Of a stretch of DNA of 64,000 nt, positions 1 through 10,066 are shown in pieces (position 1 is the first letter of the stretch; the number at the start of each line of letters is the position of its first letter). Origin of the DNA: Bradyrhizobium sp. CCH5-F6. GTDB taxonomy: Bacteria; Pseudomonadota; Alphaproteobacteria; Rhizobiales; Xanthobacteraceae. The notes under the pieces are model-generated. The model ran no database searches and was not told the DNA's origin. It saw nothing but the letters and a program-made list of their open reading frames with translations. The stretch lies in NCBI RefSeq assembly GCF_001556045.1, contig NZ_LSIC01000124.1:62001-126000 (forward strand). Direction: 5' to 3'. Made by a program: the position numbers and the translations under genes.

Positions 1-1
1 T

Positions 2-196
2 GACGTGATGCTGAACTACCAGTCGCTGTCACATCATGATGCCGTCTATTGCCGCGAGATCCTGAAACGGCCCCCGGCGCCGGAGTTCGAGCGATGGCTC
101 TTCGACATCGGGCTGACCGACGGCGAGGGCCGGCTTCTGGAGGCGCCGCCGCAGCTCCTGGATCATATGGCCAATGCCCGGCTGCTCGGAGGATGA
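2..196 (+). CDS. eutB: Ethanolamine ammonia-lyase large subunit, C-terminal end (partial)
   Basis: The reading frame enters from the left edge and ends at the TGA at 194-196, so only the last 64 residues are present. They contain the conserved C-terminal signature of EutB: MLNYQ, then SHHDA, a tyrosine and arginine, and PAPEFERWL. EutB carries the barrel-shaped catalytic subunit of the adenosylcobalamin-dependent lyase that converts ethanolamine to acetaldehyde and ammonia. The stop overlaps the ribosome binding site of the following eutC, so the two subunits are translationally coupled, as expected for partners in one holoenzyme. The GTG at 5 and ATG at 8 are internal codons, not starts. Confidence 0.93.
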   Translation, partial: DVMLNYQSLSHHDAVYCREILKRPPAPEFERWLFDIGLTDGEGRLLEAPPQLLDHMANARLLGG

Positions 197-197
197 C

Positions 198-986
198 ATG
201 ACGCGCGAGCTTGATCGAAAGCCGGCAGTGCCGTTCGATCTCCGGAAAATGACCGAGGCTCGGGTAAGTCTCGGCCGGTTTGGCGCGGGTTTGCCGACGT
301 CCGCAGCGCAAGCCTTCCTGCTCGATCATGCGCGGGCAAGACAGGCCGTCTGGTCCGAGGTCGATTGGCTCTCGGTGCGAGCCGGCCTTGAGGGTTTGGA
401 TCTGGGAATGATCGAGGTCGAAAGCCAGGCTCCGGACCGGGCCACCTATGTCCGTCGTCCGGACCTCGGCCGCAAACTCTCGTTGCAGGCGGCGGAGCGC
501 CTCGTCGGCATCCGTTCGGACTATGACATCCTGATTGTCGTTGCTGACGGATTGTCTGCGAGCGCGATCGGTACGAACGCGGGGCCGTTGACGCGGGCGA
601 TCGTCGAGCGCCTGTCAGCGCTGCACCTTTCAATTGCTCCTTTGGTTCTGGCCTCGCAGGCGCGCGTCGCACTCGGCGATCCGGTTTCGGAGATCGCAGG
701 TGCGAGGATCTCCATTATGATCATCGGCGAACGGCCCGGCCTTTCGGCGGCCGACAGTCTCGGAGTCTATGTGACCTATGCGCCGCGGCCGGGCACGCCA
801 GATTCAAGACGAAACTGCATATCCAACATCCGCAGCGGCGGGCTTGCCATCGACAGTGCTGCCGATGGCGTGGCATCGCTGGTCGCGGACATGCTGAGAA
901 CGGGAACCAGCGGAGTTGGATTGAAGGATGCCGTGGCGAGACTGTCGCACGACGGACGTCCAGAGGGTCTTGCTCCTCCGGTGTGA
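198..986 (+). CDS. eutC: Ethanolamine ammonia-lyase small subunit
   Basis: This 262-residue protein is the cobalamin-contacting light chain of ethanolamine ammonia-lyase. The family signatures are visible: an early R-x-x-L-GRFGAGLPTSA block followed by FLLDHARARQAVW, a central RPDLGRKL, the hydrophobic ILIVVADGLSA segment, and a late GERPGLSAADSLGVYVTY block followed by the arginine-rich RRNCISNIR. The ATG at 198 was chosen because a GGAGG lies at 189-193 overlapping the eutB stop; an ATG at 174 has no such site. No other eut genes (microcompartment shell, eutA reactivase, regulator) lie downstream, so in this organism the lyase appears as a two-gene unit, at least on this side. Confidence 0.95.
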   Translation: MTRELDRKPAVPFDLRKMTEARVSLGRFGAGLPTSAAQAFLLDHARARQAVWSEVDWLSVRAGLEGLDLGMIEVESQAPDRATYVRRPDLGRKLSLQAAERLVGIRSDYDILIVVADGLSASAIGTNAGPLTRAIVERLSALHLSIAPLVLASQARVALGDPVSEIAGARISIMIIGERPGLSAADSLGVYVTYAPRPGTPDSRRNCISNIRSGGLAIDSAADGVASLVADMLRTGTSGVGLKDAVARLSHDGRPEGLAPPV

Positions 987-1077
987 GGCGGCTCAGAATG
1001 TTGCCCCCTCCCAGAGCGCGATGACGAGTCGTCCCAATCGCATCGCGCTCCAGGCGGGTTTCTCGTCCCGTCCGATG

Positions 1078-1917
1078 TCACGGCCCCGGCGTGACGAAGG
1101 CGGAGATGATCGTGCCATCCCGGGCCAGCGCAATCTGCCAGTGCGAAGCACCGCCCTGATGCCAGACGGAATAGACGTCCTGCCCTTGCGGACCGACGCC
1201 GAGAAAATCGACTGAATTGATCGCTCCCAGATCGGCAAGGCCGCGTTGCAGGACCGGCAACTGCTTGCGAGTGGCCTCCGCGAGGTCCGTGCTCATCTCC
1301 GCGTAGTTCGGTTGACCCGAGGCGACGCCCTCGATGAGACGGCGAAGCGCGGCCTCGGTCCCCGGACTGGCGGAGCGGCTGCTCATGCGCTCTTCGATCG
1401 CCCGCTCCAGCGCCTGCGCTGTGTCCGCGTCGATCCGTTGCATGGTGTGATCGTTGCCATGCTGATTCAGGACCACGGCCGTGGCTGCGCCGTCTGCGCT
1501 CAGGGTGAAACGAAGCCTCGCCCCGACGTCCCTCGCAACGAACTCGGTTTCGCTCACGGCATGAAAGCGACCCGAGGCTTGTCCGCTCAGGCGCGCCGAA
1601 AGCTGGTCGTTGTCGCGGGTGACGGTGAACACGGCATTGTGGAATTGATATGCGCCGGCGTAGCGGTCGAGTACTGCCGGTGAGAGCTGAATTTCGCGGT
1701 CTCCGGAGGCGGCACCGTCCGTCGCGGCGGTAGCAGTGCCCCTGTCGGCGCCGTGGTCTGCGGATCGGATCTTGGCTGCGAGCACGTTCCAGTCGGGCAA
1801 GCCCAGGATTTTTGCAATCAGCTCCAGGCTCTCACCGACCGTGAGCGAGACGGACCTGGCGTTCAGGGCGTCGCGAAGTGTTTGCGCCATGGCTTTGGCG
1901 TCGCGGAAATCGCGCAT
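1078..1917 (-). CDS. Glyoxalase-related N-terminal domain plus DUF3471-like protein
   Basis: A 279-residue protein of unknown role with three visible parts. Residues 1-50 (starting MRDFRDAKAMAQ, containing LGLPDWNVLAAK) match the short helical domain annotated as glyoxalase-related (Glyoxalase_8). Residues about 80-165 resemble DUF3471, a small beta domain often found beside beta-lactamase-like hydrolases: YAGAYQF, TVTRDNDQLSARLSGQ, LRFTLSADG. The C-terminal 85 residues form a third compact unit ending in WQIALARDGTIISAFVTPGP. No signal peptide or catalytic motif is seen. The ATG at 1917 has AAGGGAA upstream; an in-frame extension to 2037 is possible but carries low-complexity residues. It is transcribed towards eutC and divergently from the downstream transporter gene. 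Domain names are from recognition, not a search. Confidence 0.75.
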   Translation of the reverse strand: MRDFRDAKAMAQTLRDALNARSVSLTVGESLELIAKILGLPDWNVLAAKIRSADHGADRGTATAATDGAASGDREIQLSPAVLDRYAGAYQFHNAVFTVTRDNDQLSARLSGQASGRFHAVSETEFVARDVGARLRFTLSADGAATAVVLNQHGNDHTMQRIDADTAQALERAIEERMSSRSASPGTEAALRRLIEGVASGQPNYAEMSTDLAEATRKQLPVLQRGLADLGAINSVDFLGVGPQGQDVYSVWHQGGASHWQIALARDGTIISAFVTPGP

Positions 1918-2268
1918 GCGTTCGTTTCCCTTGCAGTGCGAACGGAGATTGTCAGGGCTTGCGTTGCTGACCCGTTCGCTCGAGCAAAGGGAGCGCGCGG
2001 CGATCTGATACACTTCACCATACCCCGGAGGGCGCAAGCAGCGGGCGGTATCGACCCGCTCAAATTGTGATCGAGGGTCTTACGCTTGTCAACCGAACCA
2101 ACGGCATCTCTACGAACCAGGGAGATCGTCACGTTCGAGTGAAGCACTGATCCGGCATCACCCGTCGCCTTCCCATTTGCCGCTTGGCGGAGTGCGCCAG
2201 GACAGCGCGCCCGACCGGCATGCATCGCGCGCCTTCATCCGGCCCGCGCCCCTCCCCGAGATCGGGTT

Positions 2269-2288
2269 TGTCCCTAGGCGTAGGGACA
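2269..2288. promoter_or_regulatory. Perfect inverted repeat upstream of LivK-type gene
   Basis: TGTCCCTA at 2269-2276 and TAGGGACA at 2281-2288 form a perfect 8-bp inverted repeat around GGCG, 61 bases before the start of the binding-protein gene. It could be a dimeric regulator operator or an RNA hairpin in the leader. The rest of the 431-base divergent gap (1918-2348) must hold both promoters; no gene or other structure was recognised there. Confidence 0.5.
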
Positions 2289-2348
2289 GACTTTCTCCGC
2301 GGCCAGAGCCACACTGCGTTGGCGAAAAATAATACAAGGGAAGAAATC

Positions 2349-3500
2349 ATGATCAGGCTCTGCCTTGCCGCATTTTGCGTTTGCACCGCAATGGTTCTCG
2401 CCATCCCCCGCGCAAATGCCGACATCAAGGTGGGAATCGTGGTTTCTGCTTCGGGGCCGGGCTCGGCGCTCGGGCAGCCGCAGATGCGGACGGTTGCTGC
2501 ACTCCCGAAGGAGATTGGCGGCGAGAAGATCGTCTATATCGCCCTCGACGATGAATCGGATTCGACCAAGGGCATTCAGAACGCCCGGCGGCTCGTCATT
2601 CAGGACGGCGTCGACGTCCTCATCGGTTCCTCTCTGACGCCGGTGACCATGCCGATGATTGATGTCGCCTGGGAAGCCAAGACACCGATCATCTCGCTCG
2701 CGGCGGCGACAGCCATCGTCCAGCCGATGGACGAACGGCGCAGATGGGCCTTCAAGGTCGTTCCCAACGACGACCTGATGGCACTCGCGATCCTCAAGCA
2801 CATCGCCAGGTCGGGCGCGAAGACCCTCGGTTACATCGGCGTCTCCGACGGATATGGCGAGGGCTATTACAAGGAAGTGAGCAGGCTTGCTCCAACCCTC
2901 GGCCTGACCCTGACCACGCACGAAGTCTATGCGCGCGCCGACACTAGCGTGACCGGCCAAGCTCTCAAGGTGATGGCGACGAATCCGGACGCCGTCTTCG
3001 TCGCCTCGGCGGGCACGCCGGCGGTTCTGCCGCAGCAGGCGCTTCGTGAGCGGGGCTATTCCGGCAAGATCTACCAGACCCACGGTGTGGCCACCGAGGA
3101 ATTCATCAAGCTCGGCGGAGCCAGTGTCGAAGGCGCCGTCTTCACCGGCGAGGCGTTCACGATCGCGGACGATCTGCCGGCGGATGATCCGTTCCGCAAG
3201 GTCCGAGACGAATTCTTGTCCGCCTACGAAAAGGCGAACGGGCAGAAGCCGAACATCTTCGCTGCGCATCTGTGGGATTCGATGGCGCTCCTCAAGACGG
3301 CGATACCGAATGCCTTGAAGGCCGCGAAATCCGGCACGGCGGAATTTCGCGCCGCCCTTCGCGACGAGCTCGAGCGCGGCAAGGACGTGTATCTGAACAA
3401 CGGCCTGTCCACGATGAGCGCGACCGATCACAATGGCTATGACGAGCGCTCGGCATTCTTGATCAAGGTGGAGGGAGGCCGCTTCAGGTTGCTGAAATAA
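2349..3500 (+). CDS. ABC transporter substrate-binding protein, branched-chain amino acid (LivK) type
   Basis: A 383-residue periplasmic binding protein of the type I fold used by branched-chain amino acid and related importers. It starts MIRLCLAAFCVCTAMVLA with a signal peptide cleaved near ANA-DIKVG. The mature part begins IKVGIVVSASGPGSALG, the usual first strand of Peripla_BP_6, followed by the typical DDESDSTKGIQNARRLVIQDGVDVLIGSS block and the hinge YIGVSDGYGEGYYKE. The ATG at 2349 is preceded by AAGGGAAG. It stands alone: no LivHMGF permease or ATPase genes are adjacent, so it is either an orphan binding protein that uses a transporter elsewhere or a sensor component. The ligand cannot be told; aromatic acids are common ligands of this subgroup. 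Confidence 0.88.
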   Translation: MIRLCLAAFCVCTAMVLAIPRANADIKVGIVVSASGPGSALGQPQMRTVAALPKEIGGEKIVYIALDDESDSTKGIQNARRLVIQDGVDVLIGSSLTPVTMPMIDVAWEAKTPIISLAAATAIVQPMDERRRWAFKVVPNDDLMALAILKHIARSGAKTLGYIGVSDGYGEGYYKEVSRLAPTLGLTLTTHEVYARADTSVTGQALKVMATNPDAVFVASAGTPAVLPQQALRERGYSGKIYQTHGVATEEFIKLGGASVEGAVFTGEAFTIADDLPADDPFRKVRDEFLSAYEKANGQKPNIFAAHLWDSMALLKTAIPNALKAAKSGTAEFRAALRDELERGKDVYLNNGLSTMSATDHNGYDERSAFLIKVEGGRFRLLK

Positions 3501-3731
3501 CGCCAGCCTTCGCCGAACGCGACTTCGCCGCCGAGCGGCCGCACGCCCTTGATCCGCAACGCACGATCTTGCCGCACTTGCGCCATCAGCTCGCAAAGGT
3601 GGGCGCACAAGCGGCGGCGTCGCCGTCTCCGACAGGGGGGCGTCGCTGGGATCATGCGTTGATCTTCATCAAGATGGTGGCGATGAAACGCGGGCAAGCT
3701 CAACGAGAAGATGCAGATTGGAGGATTGACC

Positions 3732-4592
3732 ATGCGTGCTTGTCTTTTCGCGCTGGCTCTCGTGATCGCCATTCTGGCGTCGTCCTCGGCGCATGCGGGC
3801 TGCTGGCCGAGCGAGAACTTTCCGCTGGTCTGCTGGCTCGATACGAAGGGCGAGGGGTGCTCGGAGCACCACGCGCTGACCGCCGCCAAAGCAGTGATGT
3901 ACCCGTATCCGAAGCAATCCATCTATGAGTTCGAAACCACCCATTGGTGGACGGGGCCGCCCATAACGGCCTGCCCGCCGAGCAAGACGATCAAGTTTAC
4001 CGGCATCTGGGACCGCGAGACGGGCAAGGCGGAGGAAACGGCGTCCAATGGTTGGTCGTCCTGGTCGCGCTACGTCTATTGCAGCAACAACCCGTGGACC
4101 GGACAGGGTCCGTCGACGGTGCCGATCTGCTCCGGACCCGCCAACGACCCAAATGTGGGGCAGCCGGTGACCTCGGCGATGCTTTCGCAAAGTCAGAGAC
4201 TGAATTTGCTCCAGGTCCAGGAGCCGCTGCACACGAGGTGCCTGCAGGTCGAACCGGATCCGCTGGGTTCGGAATGGCTGACGGGATACTCACTGGTCCG
4301 GGTCGTCGTTTCGCACCATGAATTCCAGAAGATCGAGTGGCACTATTTCTTCCAGGAGTTCTATTCGTTCGACGGCTGGAAGGAAGTCCCCGCACCGAAG
4401 TCGAAGCTTCCCCTGATTTCGACGAAGACATACACTGAGCGTCGCATCGCAACCACGAGCGGGCGGTTCTGGCTCAACAAGAAGGGGCGTTGGAAGATCG
4501 TCGCGGTCCCGAAGCCGACCTTGCCCGTCGCCCAGCTCGTGGCAACGACCGTAACCAACGAATGCCCGGGCGCACGATTCAACATCCAGTGA
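3732..4592 (+). CDS. Secreted protein of unknown function
   Basis: A 286-residue protein with a clean signal peptide (MRACLFALALVIAILASSSAHA, cleavage before GCWPSENF). I do not recognise the family. The mature protein is rich in tryptophan and proline, with several cysteines (near CWPS, VCWLDTKGEGC, ACPPSK, YCSNNPW, ICSGP, RCLQVE, NECPG) that could form disulfides in the periplasm. No transmembrane segment follows the signal peptide and no catalytic motif was seen. The start at 3732 follows GGAGG at 3719-3723. It stands apart, 231 bases after the binding-protein gene and about 290 bases before the universal stress gene. Coding bias matches its neighbours, so it is very likely a real gene. 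Confidence 0.8.
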   Translation: MRACLFALALVIAILASSSAHAGCWPSENFPLVCWLDTKGEGCSEHHALTAAKAVMYPYPKQSIYEFETTHWWTGPPITACPPSKTIKFTGIWDRETGKAEETASNGWSSWSRYVYCSNNPWTGQGPSTVPICSGPANDPNVGQPVTSAMLSQSQRLNLLQVQEPLHTRCLQVEPDPLGSEWLTGYSLVRVVVSHHEFQKIEWHYFFQEFYSFDGWKEVPAPKSKLPLISTKTYTERRIATTSGRFWLNKKGRWKIVAVPKPTLPVAQLVATTVTNECPGARFNIQ

Positions 4593-4886
4593 AGGCAGAT
4601 CGACCAGCGGGGGCCCCTCCCGAAGTCCGTGTTGGGACATCGACAGCAGTGACCAGCACGCGAAGGTGCATCTGCGGCGACGCTTCAATCGCCTCTGCTG
4701 CCCAATTCCGCCACCCTGTCTGTTGAGTGAAGGGCCGGTCTGCGCGATGATGTCGCAGCAGAAGGTCGTGGTAGGCCGCAGCCTCTCGTCTGGCGCCATG
4801 GGGCAAGCCGCCGGTACTCTGAGCTAGATCAAGCTGTCCGGAACTCGCGTGAATATATTCAGGCGGCTTCAGTTCGGAGAGTCAAA
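4593..4886. other. Intergenic stretch before the stress/export operon
   Basis: No gene was recognised in these 294 bases. The promoter of the universal stress gene is expected near the right end, where the sequence becomes AT-richer (around 4845-4865). A GC-rich run at 4608-4622 could form a short hairpin after the preceding gene but has no T tract. Confidence 0.4.
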
Positions 4887-5723
4887 ATGGCAGTCAAGGA
4901 CATCTTGCTCACTCTCACCAGCTATCCCGACCCGACCCCGGTCGCGGTGATCGACCGCGCCGTATCGCTGGCTTCTCTCCTCGGCGCCCACATCGCGGCG
5001 ATCTCCTGCGAAGTTCATGTGCAGGTGCCCGGCAGCTTCCTGTCGGGGCCGGGCAATGTCGGGGCAATAGTGGCCAGCGAGGCCCACAAGAGCCGGAAGA
5101 ATGCCCAGGATCTGCTGGCAACCTTCGAATCGACTGCACAAAAATCCGGTGTTGCGCACGAGATCGTTCTCGATCGTTGTTTGTCGTCCGAGGTGCCGGA
5201 CGTTCTCGTGGAATATGCGCGGTTTCGCGACCTCGCCATAGTGCCGGTGCCGGAATCTTACGACCAATGGTATGCTGAAGCGATCATCTTCGGTTCAGGG
5301 CGACCAACCATAGTGCTTCCGGAAGCCTCGGCCGCCAGGGAGTTCGGACTGGACAGGGTTCTTATTGGGTGGGATTTCAGCCGCGCGGCTGCGCGTGCAG
5401 TATCTGATGCCATTCCGATCATGGAGAAGGCGCGCGAGGTCTGCATCCTCACCGTAACCAACGAGAAGGTGATTCCGAGCCGACGCTCGTCGTCCGAACT
5501 CGCCAAGAACCTGTCGAAGCATGGCATCGACGTGGTCGTTGAGGAGGTCGATGCCGCTGGACGGGCGATCGGTAGGGTTTTCGCCGAGCAGGTTGCCTCC
5601 CGCAGGGCGGATCTCCTTGTCATGGGGGCGTACGGTCATTCCCGTTTCCGGGAGTTCGTATTGGGAGGCGCGACCCGGAGCATCCTGACGAAGCCGCCGA
5701 TTCCGGTGCTGTTGTCCCACTGA
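4887..5723 (+). CDS. Universal stress protein, two-domain UspA type
   Basis: A 278-residue protein made of two tandem Usp folds. The C-terminal domain has the ATP-binding signature [20 protein letters not shown] followed by ATRSIL and PIPVLLSH, matching the G-2x-G-9x-G(S/T) pattern of nucleotide-binding Usp proteins. The N-terminal domain ([15 protein letters not shown]) keeps the fold but lacks that motif. Such proteins are cytoplasmic stress or energy sensors. It ends only 43 bases before the ABC ATPase gene, on the same strand, so it may be the first gene of the export operon 4887-10066 and report cell state to it; that link is inferred from position only. Confidence 0.9.
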   Translation: MAVKDILLTLTSYPDPTPVAVIDRAVSLASLLGAHIAAISCEVHVQVPGSFLSGPGNVGAIVASEAHKSRKNAQDLLATFESTAQKSGVAHEIVLDRCLSSEVPDVLVEYARFRDLAIVPVPESYDQWYAEAIIFGSGRPTIVLPEASAAREFGLDRVLIGWDFSRAAARAVSDAIPIMEKAREVCILTVTNEKVIPSRRSSSELAKNLSKHGIDVVVEEVDAAGRAIGRVFAEQVASRRADLLVMGAYGHSRFREFVLGGATRSILTKPPIPVLLSH

Positions 5724-5766
5724 TCACCGGGGACAAAGCACTGAAGGCGGCGAGCGGGTTACGCCC

Positions 5767-6504
5767 ATGGACGCCCAACCGTTCGAACAGGATAACAAGA
5801 GATCCCCGGTGTTTCACGCCAGGGGTCTTTCGAAGACCTATCGAATGGGAGAGATCGAGGTGCATGCGCTGCGCGACGTCGACCTCGACATCTTCGAAGG
5901 CGAGTTCGTCGTGCTCCTAGGGCCGTCCGGATCGGGCAAGTCGACCCTGCTGAATATCCTGGGGGGCCTGGACAGCCCGACTTCGGGCGAGGCTCATTGG
6001 CGGGATCATAATCTGGTCGGGGCGACTGATGCGGAGTTGACCCGGTACCGACGTGAACACGTGGGCTTCGTCTTTCAGTTCTACAATCTCATTCCCAGCC
6101 TGACGGTGCTTGAGAACGTCGCGCTGGTGACCGAGATTGCGGACAAGCCGCTTGAGCCGCGGGAGGTGCTTGCGCTCGTCGGGCTCGAGGAGCGGACCGA
6201 TCACTTCCCCTCGCAGCTGTCCGGCGGCGAACAGCAGCGCGTTGCGGTTGCCCGTGCCATCGTCAAGTCGCCGGATGTGCTTTTGTGCGACGAGCCGACG
6301 GGCGCGCTGGACTACGAGACCGGCAAGGTGGTGCTGGCGGCGATTGCGCGAGCCAATGAGCGCCTCGGCACCACGACGATCATCATCACGCACAATGCTG
6401 CAATTGCAGGCATGGCGGATCGCGTACTGCGGCTCGGCGGCGGGCGGATCGTCGGCGAGGAGCGTAATGCGCATCGGCTCTCGGCAGACGAGGTGCACTG
6501 GTGA
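5767..6504 (+). CDS. ABC transporter ATP-binding protein, LolD/MacB type
   Basis: A 245-residue ATPase with all core motifs: Walker [10 protein letters not shown] at residues 52-60, Q-loop around [13 protein letters not shown], signature [15 protein letters not shown], Walker [12 protein letters not shown] and switch histidine in IIITHN. The FVFQ-x-YNLIP and GALD elements place it with the LolD/MacB/DevA group, which powers mechanotransmission or outer-membrane-directed export rather than import. Its last codons overlap the GTG of the permease gene by four bases (GTGA), showing tight coupling. With the permease and the HlyD-type adaptor it forms a MacAB/DevBCA-like tripartite exporter. Confidence 0.93.
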   Translation: MDAQPFEQDNKRSPVFHARGLSKTYRMGEIEVHALRDVDLDIFEGEFVVLLGPSGSGKSTLLNILGGLDSPTSGEAHWRDHNLVGATDAELTRYRREHVGFVFQFYNLIPSLTVLENVALVTEIADKPLEPREVLALVGLEERTDHFPSQLSGGEQQRVAVARAIVKSPDVLLCDEPTGALDYETGKVVLAAIARANERLGTTTIIITHNAAIAGMADRVLRLGGGRIVGEERNAHRLSADEVHW

Positions 6505-8864
6505 GCCTGCTCGATCGAAAACTGCTGCGTGACATCGGCGCGATGCGGGGCCAGGTGCTGACGATCGCGCTGCTGGTCGCAGCCGGCGTCGCCGTCTTCA
6601 TTGGGTCGGTCTCCACCTACGAATCGCTCAATACGGCCGTGGAGCGCTTCTACGCGGCTGCGCGGTTCCCGCAGATCTTCGTGAGGCTCAAGCGGGCACC
6701 GCTGTCGATCGTCCCGCAAATCGAAGCAATTGCCGGCGTTGCCACGGTTGAGCCCCGTATCGTTCGTGAGGTCATCGTCGATTGGCCGGCTGCATCCCAG
6801 CCGGTGTCGGCCCGGATGGTGTCGCTCAGCCATGCGGGCGACGAAAGGCTCGCCCGACTTCATTTGCGCCGTGGCACGGCGCCCGAGCCCGGCTCTGCGA
6901 GAACTGCAGCGATTAACGAAGCGTTCGCGGAAGTCAACGGAGTGAACCCCGGCGACGACGTCCGCGTCCTGCTCAACGGGAAGGTGGAAGCTTTCCACGT
7001 CTCCGGCATCGCGCTTTCGCCCGAATATGTCTATGCCGTCAAGCCGGGCCTGCCGATTCCCGACGATCGGCTCTATGCGATCCTTTGGGTCGATCGCAGT
7101 GCGGCGGAAGCCGCCTTCGATATGAAGGCAGCCTTCAATGACGCCGTCATTTCGCTGGCGCCGCGCACCGATCCGAAGCCGGTAATCGACGAACTGGACC
7201 GGTTGCTCGAACAGTACGGATCGGTCGGCGCCGTCCAGCGGCGAGATCAGCCTTCCAACCGCTTCCTCGAGGATGAACTGAACCAGCAGAAGGTGATGTC
7301 GACCACGATCCCGTTCATCTTCTTCGGGGTCGCGGCGTTCCTGCTCAACAGCGCTCTGGGGAGGATCGTGGTGGTCCAACGCGAACAGATTGCCGCGTTG
7401 AAGGCTCTGGGTTTTCCAACCTCGGCGCTGACTATGCACTATCTCAAGCTCGTTCTCGTTATCGTGTTGATTGGATCTGCGCTTGGCATTGGAGCCGGCT
7501 GGAGCTTCGGGAAAGCGATGATTGCAAGCTACCAAAGCTTCTTTCGCTTACCTGACCTGCCGTTTCGGCTGACGCCGTGGTCGTTGGCGCTCGGGATTGC
7601 GATCAGCCTGGCTGCGTCATCGCTTGGCGTCCTGACTGCTCTGCGGCAGGTCGTCCGGCTGGCGCCGGCGGTCGCCATGCGGCCGGCGGCGCCCCTGGGC
7701 TTTCGCCGCTCGTGGATCGAAGCGCTTCTGCCAAGCAACGCGATCAGATCGCGCCTGCTGATGATTTTGCGGAACACCGCCGGACGTCCATTCCGTTCGC
7801 TACTGACCGTCGCCGGGGTGGCCTTTGCCGTCCCAATGATGGTGCTGGGGATCTTTTGGCGCGACGCGATCAATGAGATGATCGATCTGCAGTTCAACCT
7901 GGTGGAGCGCGGCAACACGACGGTGACGTTTCCGCACCCCATGGACCGGGCCATAATGCGGGACCTGGCTCGCGAGCCCGGTGTCTTGGCCGTGGAAGGA
8001 CAGCGCATCGTGCCGGTGCGGCTACGCGCCGGGCAGCAGAGTTATTTGACCTCGGTGATCGGTCTATCCACGGGAGACGAGCTGCGGCGGCCGCATGATG
8101 CCATGCTGCGCCCTATCGCGGTAAGCCCCGACGGGATTACGCTCACACGGCGGCTTGCCGAACGGCTCGACGCGAAGGCCGGTGACGTCCTCACGGTCGA
8201 GGCGATGGAAGGACGACGACGCAAGCGTGATCTGCCGGTCAGTGCCCTCGTCGACGAGGCGATCGGAATGGCATCTTACATGGAGATCGAGACCCTGAAT
8301 CGCTTTACCGGCGAGGGTGCCGTGATTTCGGCGGCGAGCCTGTACGTTGAGCCGACTGCGATGATGGCCTTGGGGCAAAAGTTCAAGAGCTTACCGACCA
8401 TCGAATCTGTGACGATGAAGACGTATGCGCTCACTTCGTTCATGGAGAAGATCGCCGGTCTCGTTTTCGTGACCGCCGGCATCCTTGCGGCCTTCGCCAC
8501 CATCATCACGGTAGGAGTCGTCTACAACAGCGCGCGCATCAGCTTGCAGGAGCGCGCATGGGAGCTGGCCAGCCTTAGGGTGCTGGGCTTTACGCGCGGC
8601 GAGGTTGCGAGCATCCTGTTTGGCGAGTTCGCTATCGAGATCGTGCTGGGGATTCTGATCGGCCTGCCGCTCTCTCATGCCGTTATCGGACTGATCGCCA
8701 GATTTCACTCCAACGAGAGCTTCCAGATACCTGCCGTGATCGCCCCGCAGACCTATCTCATTGCCGCCGGCGTCGTCCTCGTTGCGGCTGCCGCCAGCGC
8801 CCGCATTGTCAAAGGCCGTGTTGATCGAATCGACTTGGTCGCAGCTCTCAAGACCAGGGAGTGA
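6501..8864 (+). CDS. ABC transporter permease, duplicated FtsX type
   Basis: A 787-residue inner-membrane permease made of two FtsX/MacB_PCD halves. The first transmembrane helix is near residues 12-34 ([19 protein letters not shown]), followed by a large periplasmic domain and three helices around residues 265-395. The second half restarts at [18 protein letters not shown] and ends with three helices near 650-780. This eight-helix arrangement is seen in YbbP/DevC-like exporters. It starts at GTG 6501 inside the end of the ATPase gene, and its TGA overlaps a GTG at the start of the adaptor gene. The substrate is not evident; lipids, peptides and xenobiotics are all known for this class. Confidence 0.9.
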   Translation: MSLLDRKLLRDIGAMRGQVLTIALLVAAGVAVFIGSVSTYESLNTAVERFYAAARFPQIFVRLKRAPLSIVPQIEAIAGVATVEPRIVREVIVDWPAASQPVSARMVSLSHAGDERLARLHLRRGTAPEPGSARTAAINEAFAEVNGVNPGDDVRVLLNGKVEAFHVSGIALSPEYVYAVKPGLPIPDDRLYAILWVDRSAAEAAFDMKAAFNDAVISLAPRTDPKPVIDELDRLLEQYGSVGAVQRRDQPSNRFLEDELNQQKVMSTTIPFIFFGVAAFLLNSALGRIVVVQREQIAALKALGFPTSALTMHYLKLVLVIVLIGSALGIGAGWSFGKAMIASYQSFFRLPDLPFRLTPWSLALGIAISLAASSLGVLTALRQVVRLAPAVAMRPAAPLGFRRSWIEALLPSNAIRSRLLMILRNTAGRPFRSLLTVAGVAFAVPMMVLGIFWRDAINEMIDLQFNLVERGNTTVTFPHPMDRAIMRDLAREPGVLAVEGQRIVPVRLRAGQQSYLTSVIGLSTGDELRRPHDAMLRPIAVSPDGITLTRRLAERLDAKAGDVLTVEAMEGRRRKRDLPVSALVDEAIGMASYMEIETLNRFTGEGAVISAASLYVEPTAMMALGQKFKSLPTIESVTMKTYALTSFMEKIAGLVFVTAGILAAFATIITVGVVYNSARISLQERAWELASLRVLGFTRGEVASILFGEFAIEIVLGILIGLPLSHAVIGLIARFHSNESFQIPAVIAPQTYLIAAGVVLVAAAASARIVKGRVDRIDLVAALKTRE

Positions 8865-8866
8865 AC

Positions 8867-10066
8867 ATGCACGTCACGGGCCGTCATGTCGCGATTGTTG
8901 CCGGACTTTTGGCCGCCGCCGGAGTTGCGGCCTGGCTCCTGATTCCGGCCTCAGTGCCGGTCGAGACTGCAGCTGTGACAAAGGGGAGGTTCGCCGCCAC
9001 CGTCGATGAGGATGGCAAGACGCGCGTCCGCGAGCGGTACGCGGTCGCCGCACCGCTTGCGGGGCGGCTGAGCCGGATCCGGTTCAAGGTTGGCGATGAA
9101 GTTCAGGTCGACGACGCCGTCGCCACGATCACCCCATCCCCAGCTCCCCTGATGGACCCACGGACTCGCCGAGAGGTCGAGGAAAGATTGGGAGTGGCCG
9201 AAGCCAATTTGGAGCGCGCCAGGGCGGTCGTCGAGCGGGCTAAAGCCCAGAGCGATCAAGCCAATACCGATTTGACCCGGGCGCGGACTCTGGCCCAGCA
9301 AGGAGCGGCGACGACGCAGGCGCTCGAGCGTGCAGAGCTTGTGGTGCGTCTCGCCGACCGGGATCTGCGGGCGGCGGAATTTCAGAATCATGCCGCCGAG
9401 CATGAGATCAGCCAAATGCGTGCATTGCTGGCCCGGTACGGCAACGATGGCAACGGGCGCCCGGATAGCTGGAACGTTGTGTCGCCTGTCGCCGGCGTGG
9501 TGCTGAGGGTCGCGCAGGAAAGCGAAACGATCGTGCAGCCGGGTACGCTCTTGCTTGACGTCGGTGACGCCAGCGATCTCGAAGTCGTGGCCGACGTTCT
9601 CAGCACCGATGCGGTGGAGATCCGTCCCGGAGCCGATGTCAGCATCGACCATTGGGGTGGCGAGGCGAAACTGAAGGGTCGGGTGCGCCGGGTCGAGCCG
9701 GCAGCTTTCACGAAGGTCTCGACGCTCGGAGTCGAGGAGCAAAGGGTCAATGTTCTCGTCGACATCCTCTCGCCCGCGAAGCAGTGGGCACGACTAGGGG
9801 ATGGCTATCGGGTGGATGTTCAGATCACCGTCCTCGCGCGGGACGAGGCCACGATCGTCCCATCCGGCGCGCTGTTTCGTCGGGGCGAAGGCTGGAATGT
9901 CTATGTTGCGAAAGGCGGGCGGGCCGAACTGCGCCAAATCGAGCTCCTGCGCCGGTCCGGCCGCTTCGCGGCCGTCGCTTCCGGCCTCGCCCCTGGTGAA
10001 GAGGTGATCGTCTATCCCAGCGACCGAGTTGCACCGGACGTGCGTATCGCACCCCGATCACTTTGA
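8867..10066 (+). CDS. HlyD/MacA-type periplasmic adaptor
   Basis: A 399-residue membrane-fusion protein. After a short cytoplasmic stretch there is one signal-anchor helix (AIVAGLLAAAGVAAWLLI), then the first lipoyl half (YAVAAPLAGRLSRIRFKVGDEV), a long alpha-helical hairpin about residues 85-190 rich in A, E, R and Q, the second lipoyl half (VVSPVAGVVLRVAQESE) and beta-barrel domains. It links the ABC permease to an outer-membrane channel. The ATG at 8867 sits behind AGGGAG at 8856-8861; a GTG at 8861 overlapping the permease stop would add two residues. No TolC-like gene is adjacent, so an outer-membrane partner must be encoded elsewhere. Confidence 0.9.
   Translation: MHVTGRHVAIVAGLLAAAGVAAWLLIPASVPVETAAVTKGRFAATVDEDGKTRVRERYAVAAPLAGRLSRIRFKVGDEVQVDDAVATITPSPAPLMDPRTRREVEERLGVAEANLERARAVVERAKAQSDQANTDLTRARTLAQQGAATTQALERAELVVRLADRDLRAAEFQNHAAEHEISQMRALLARYGNDGNGRPDSWNVVSPVAGVVLRVAQESETIVQPGTLLLDVGDASDLEVVADVLSTDAVEIRPGADVSIDHWGGEAKLKGRVRRVEPAAFTKVSTLGVEEQRVNVLVDILSPAKQWARLGDGYRVDVQITVLARDEATIVPSGALFRRGEGWNVYVAKGGRAELRQIELLRRSGRFAAVASGLAPGEEVIVYPSDRVAPDVRIAPRSL

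Noticed and set aside
2349..3500. Assigning the binding protein as part of the ethanolamine system
   Set aside because: It is separated from eutBC by an oppositely oriented gene and belongs to the branched-chain amino acid binding type; nothing links it to ethanolamine.
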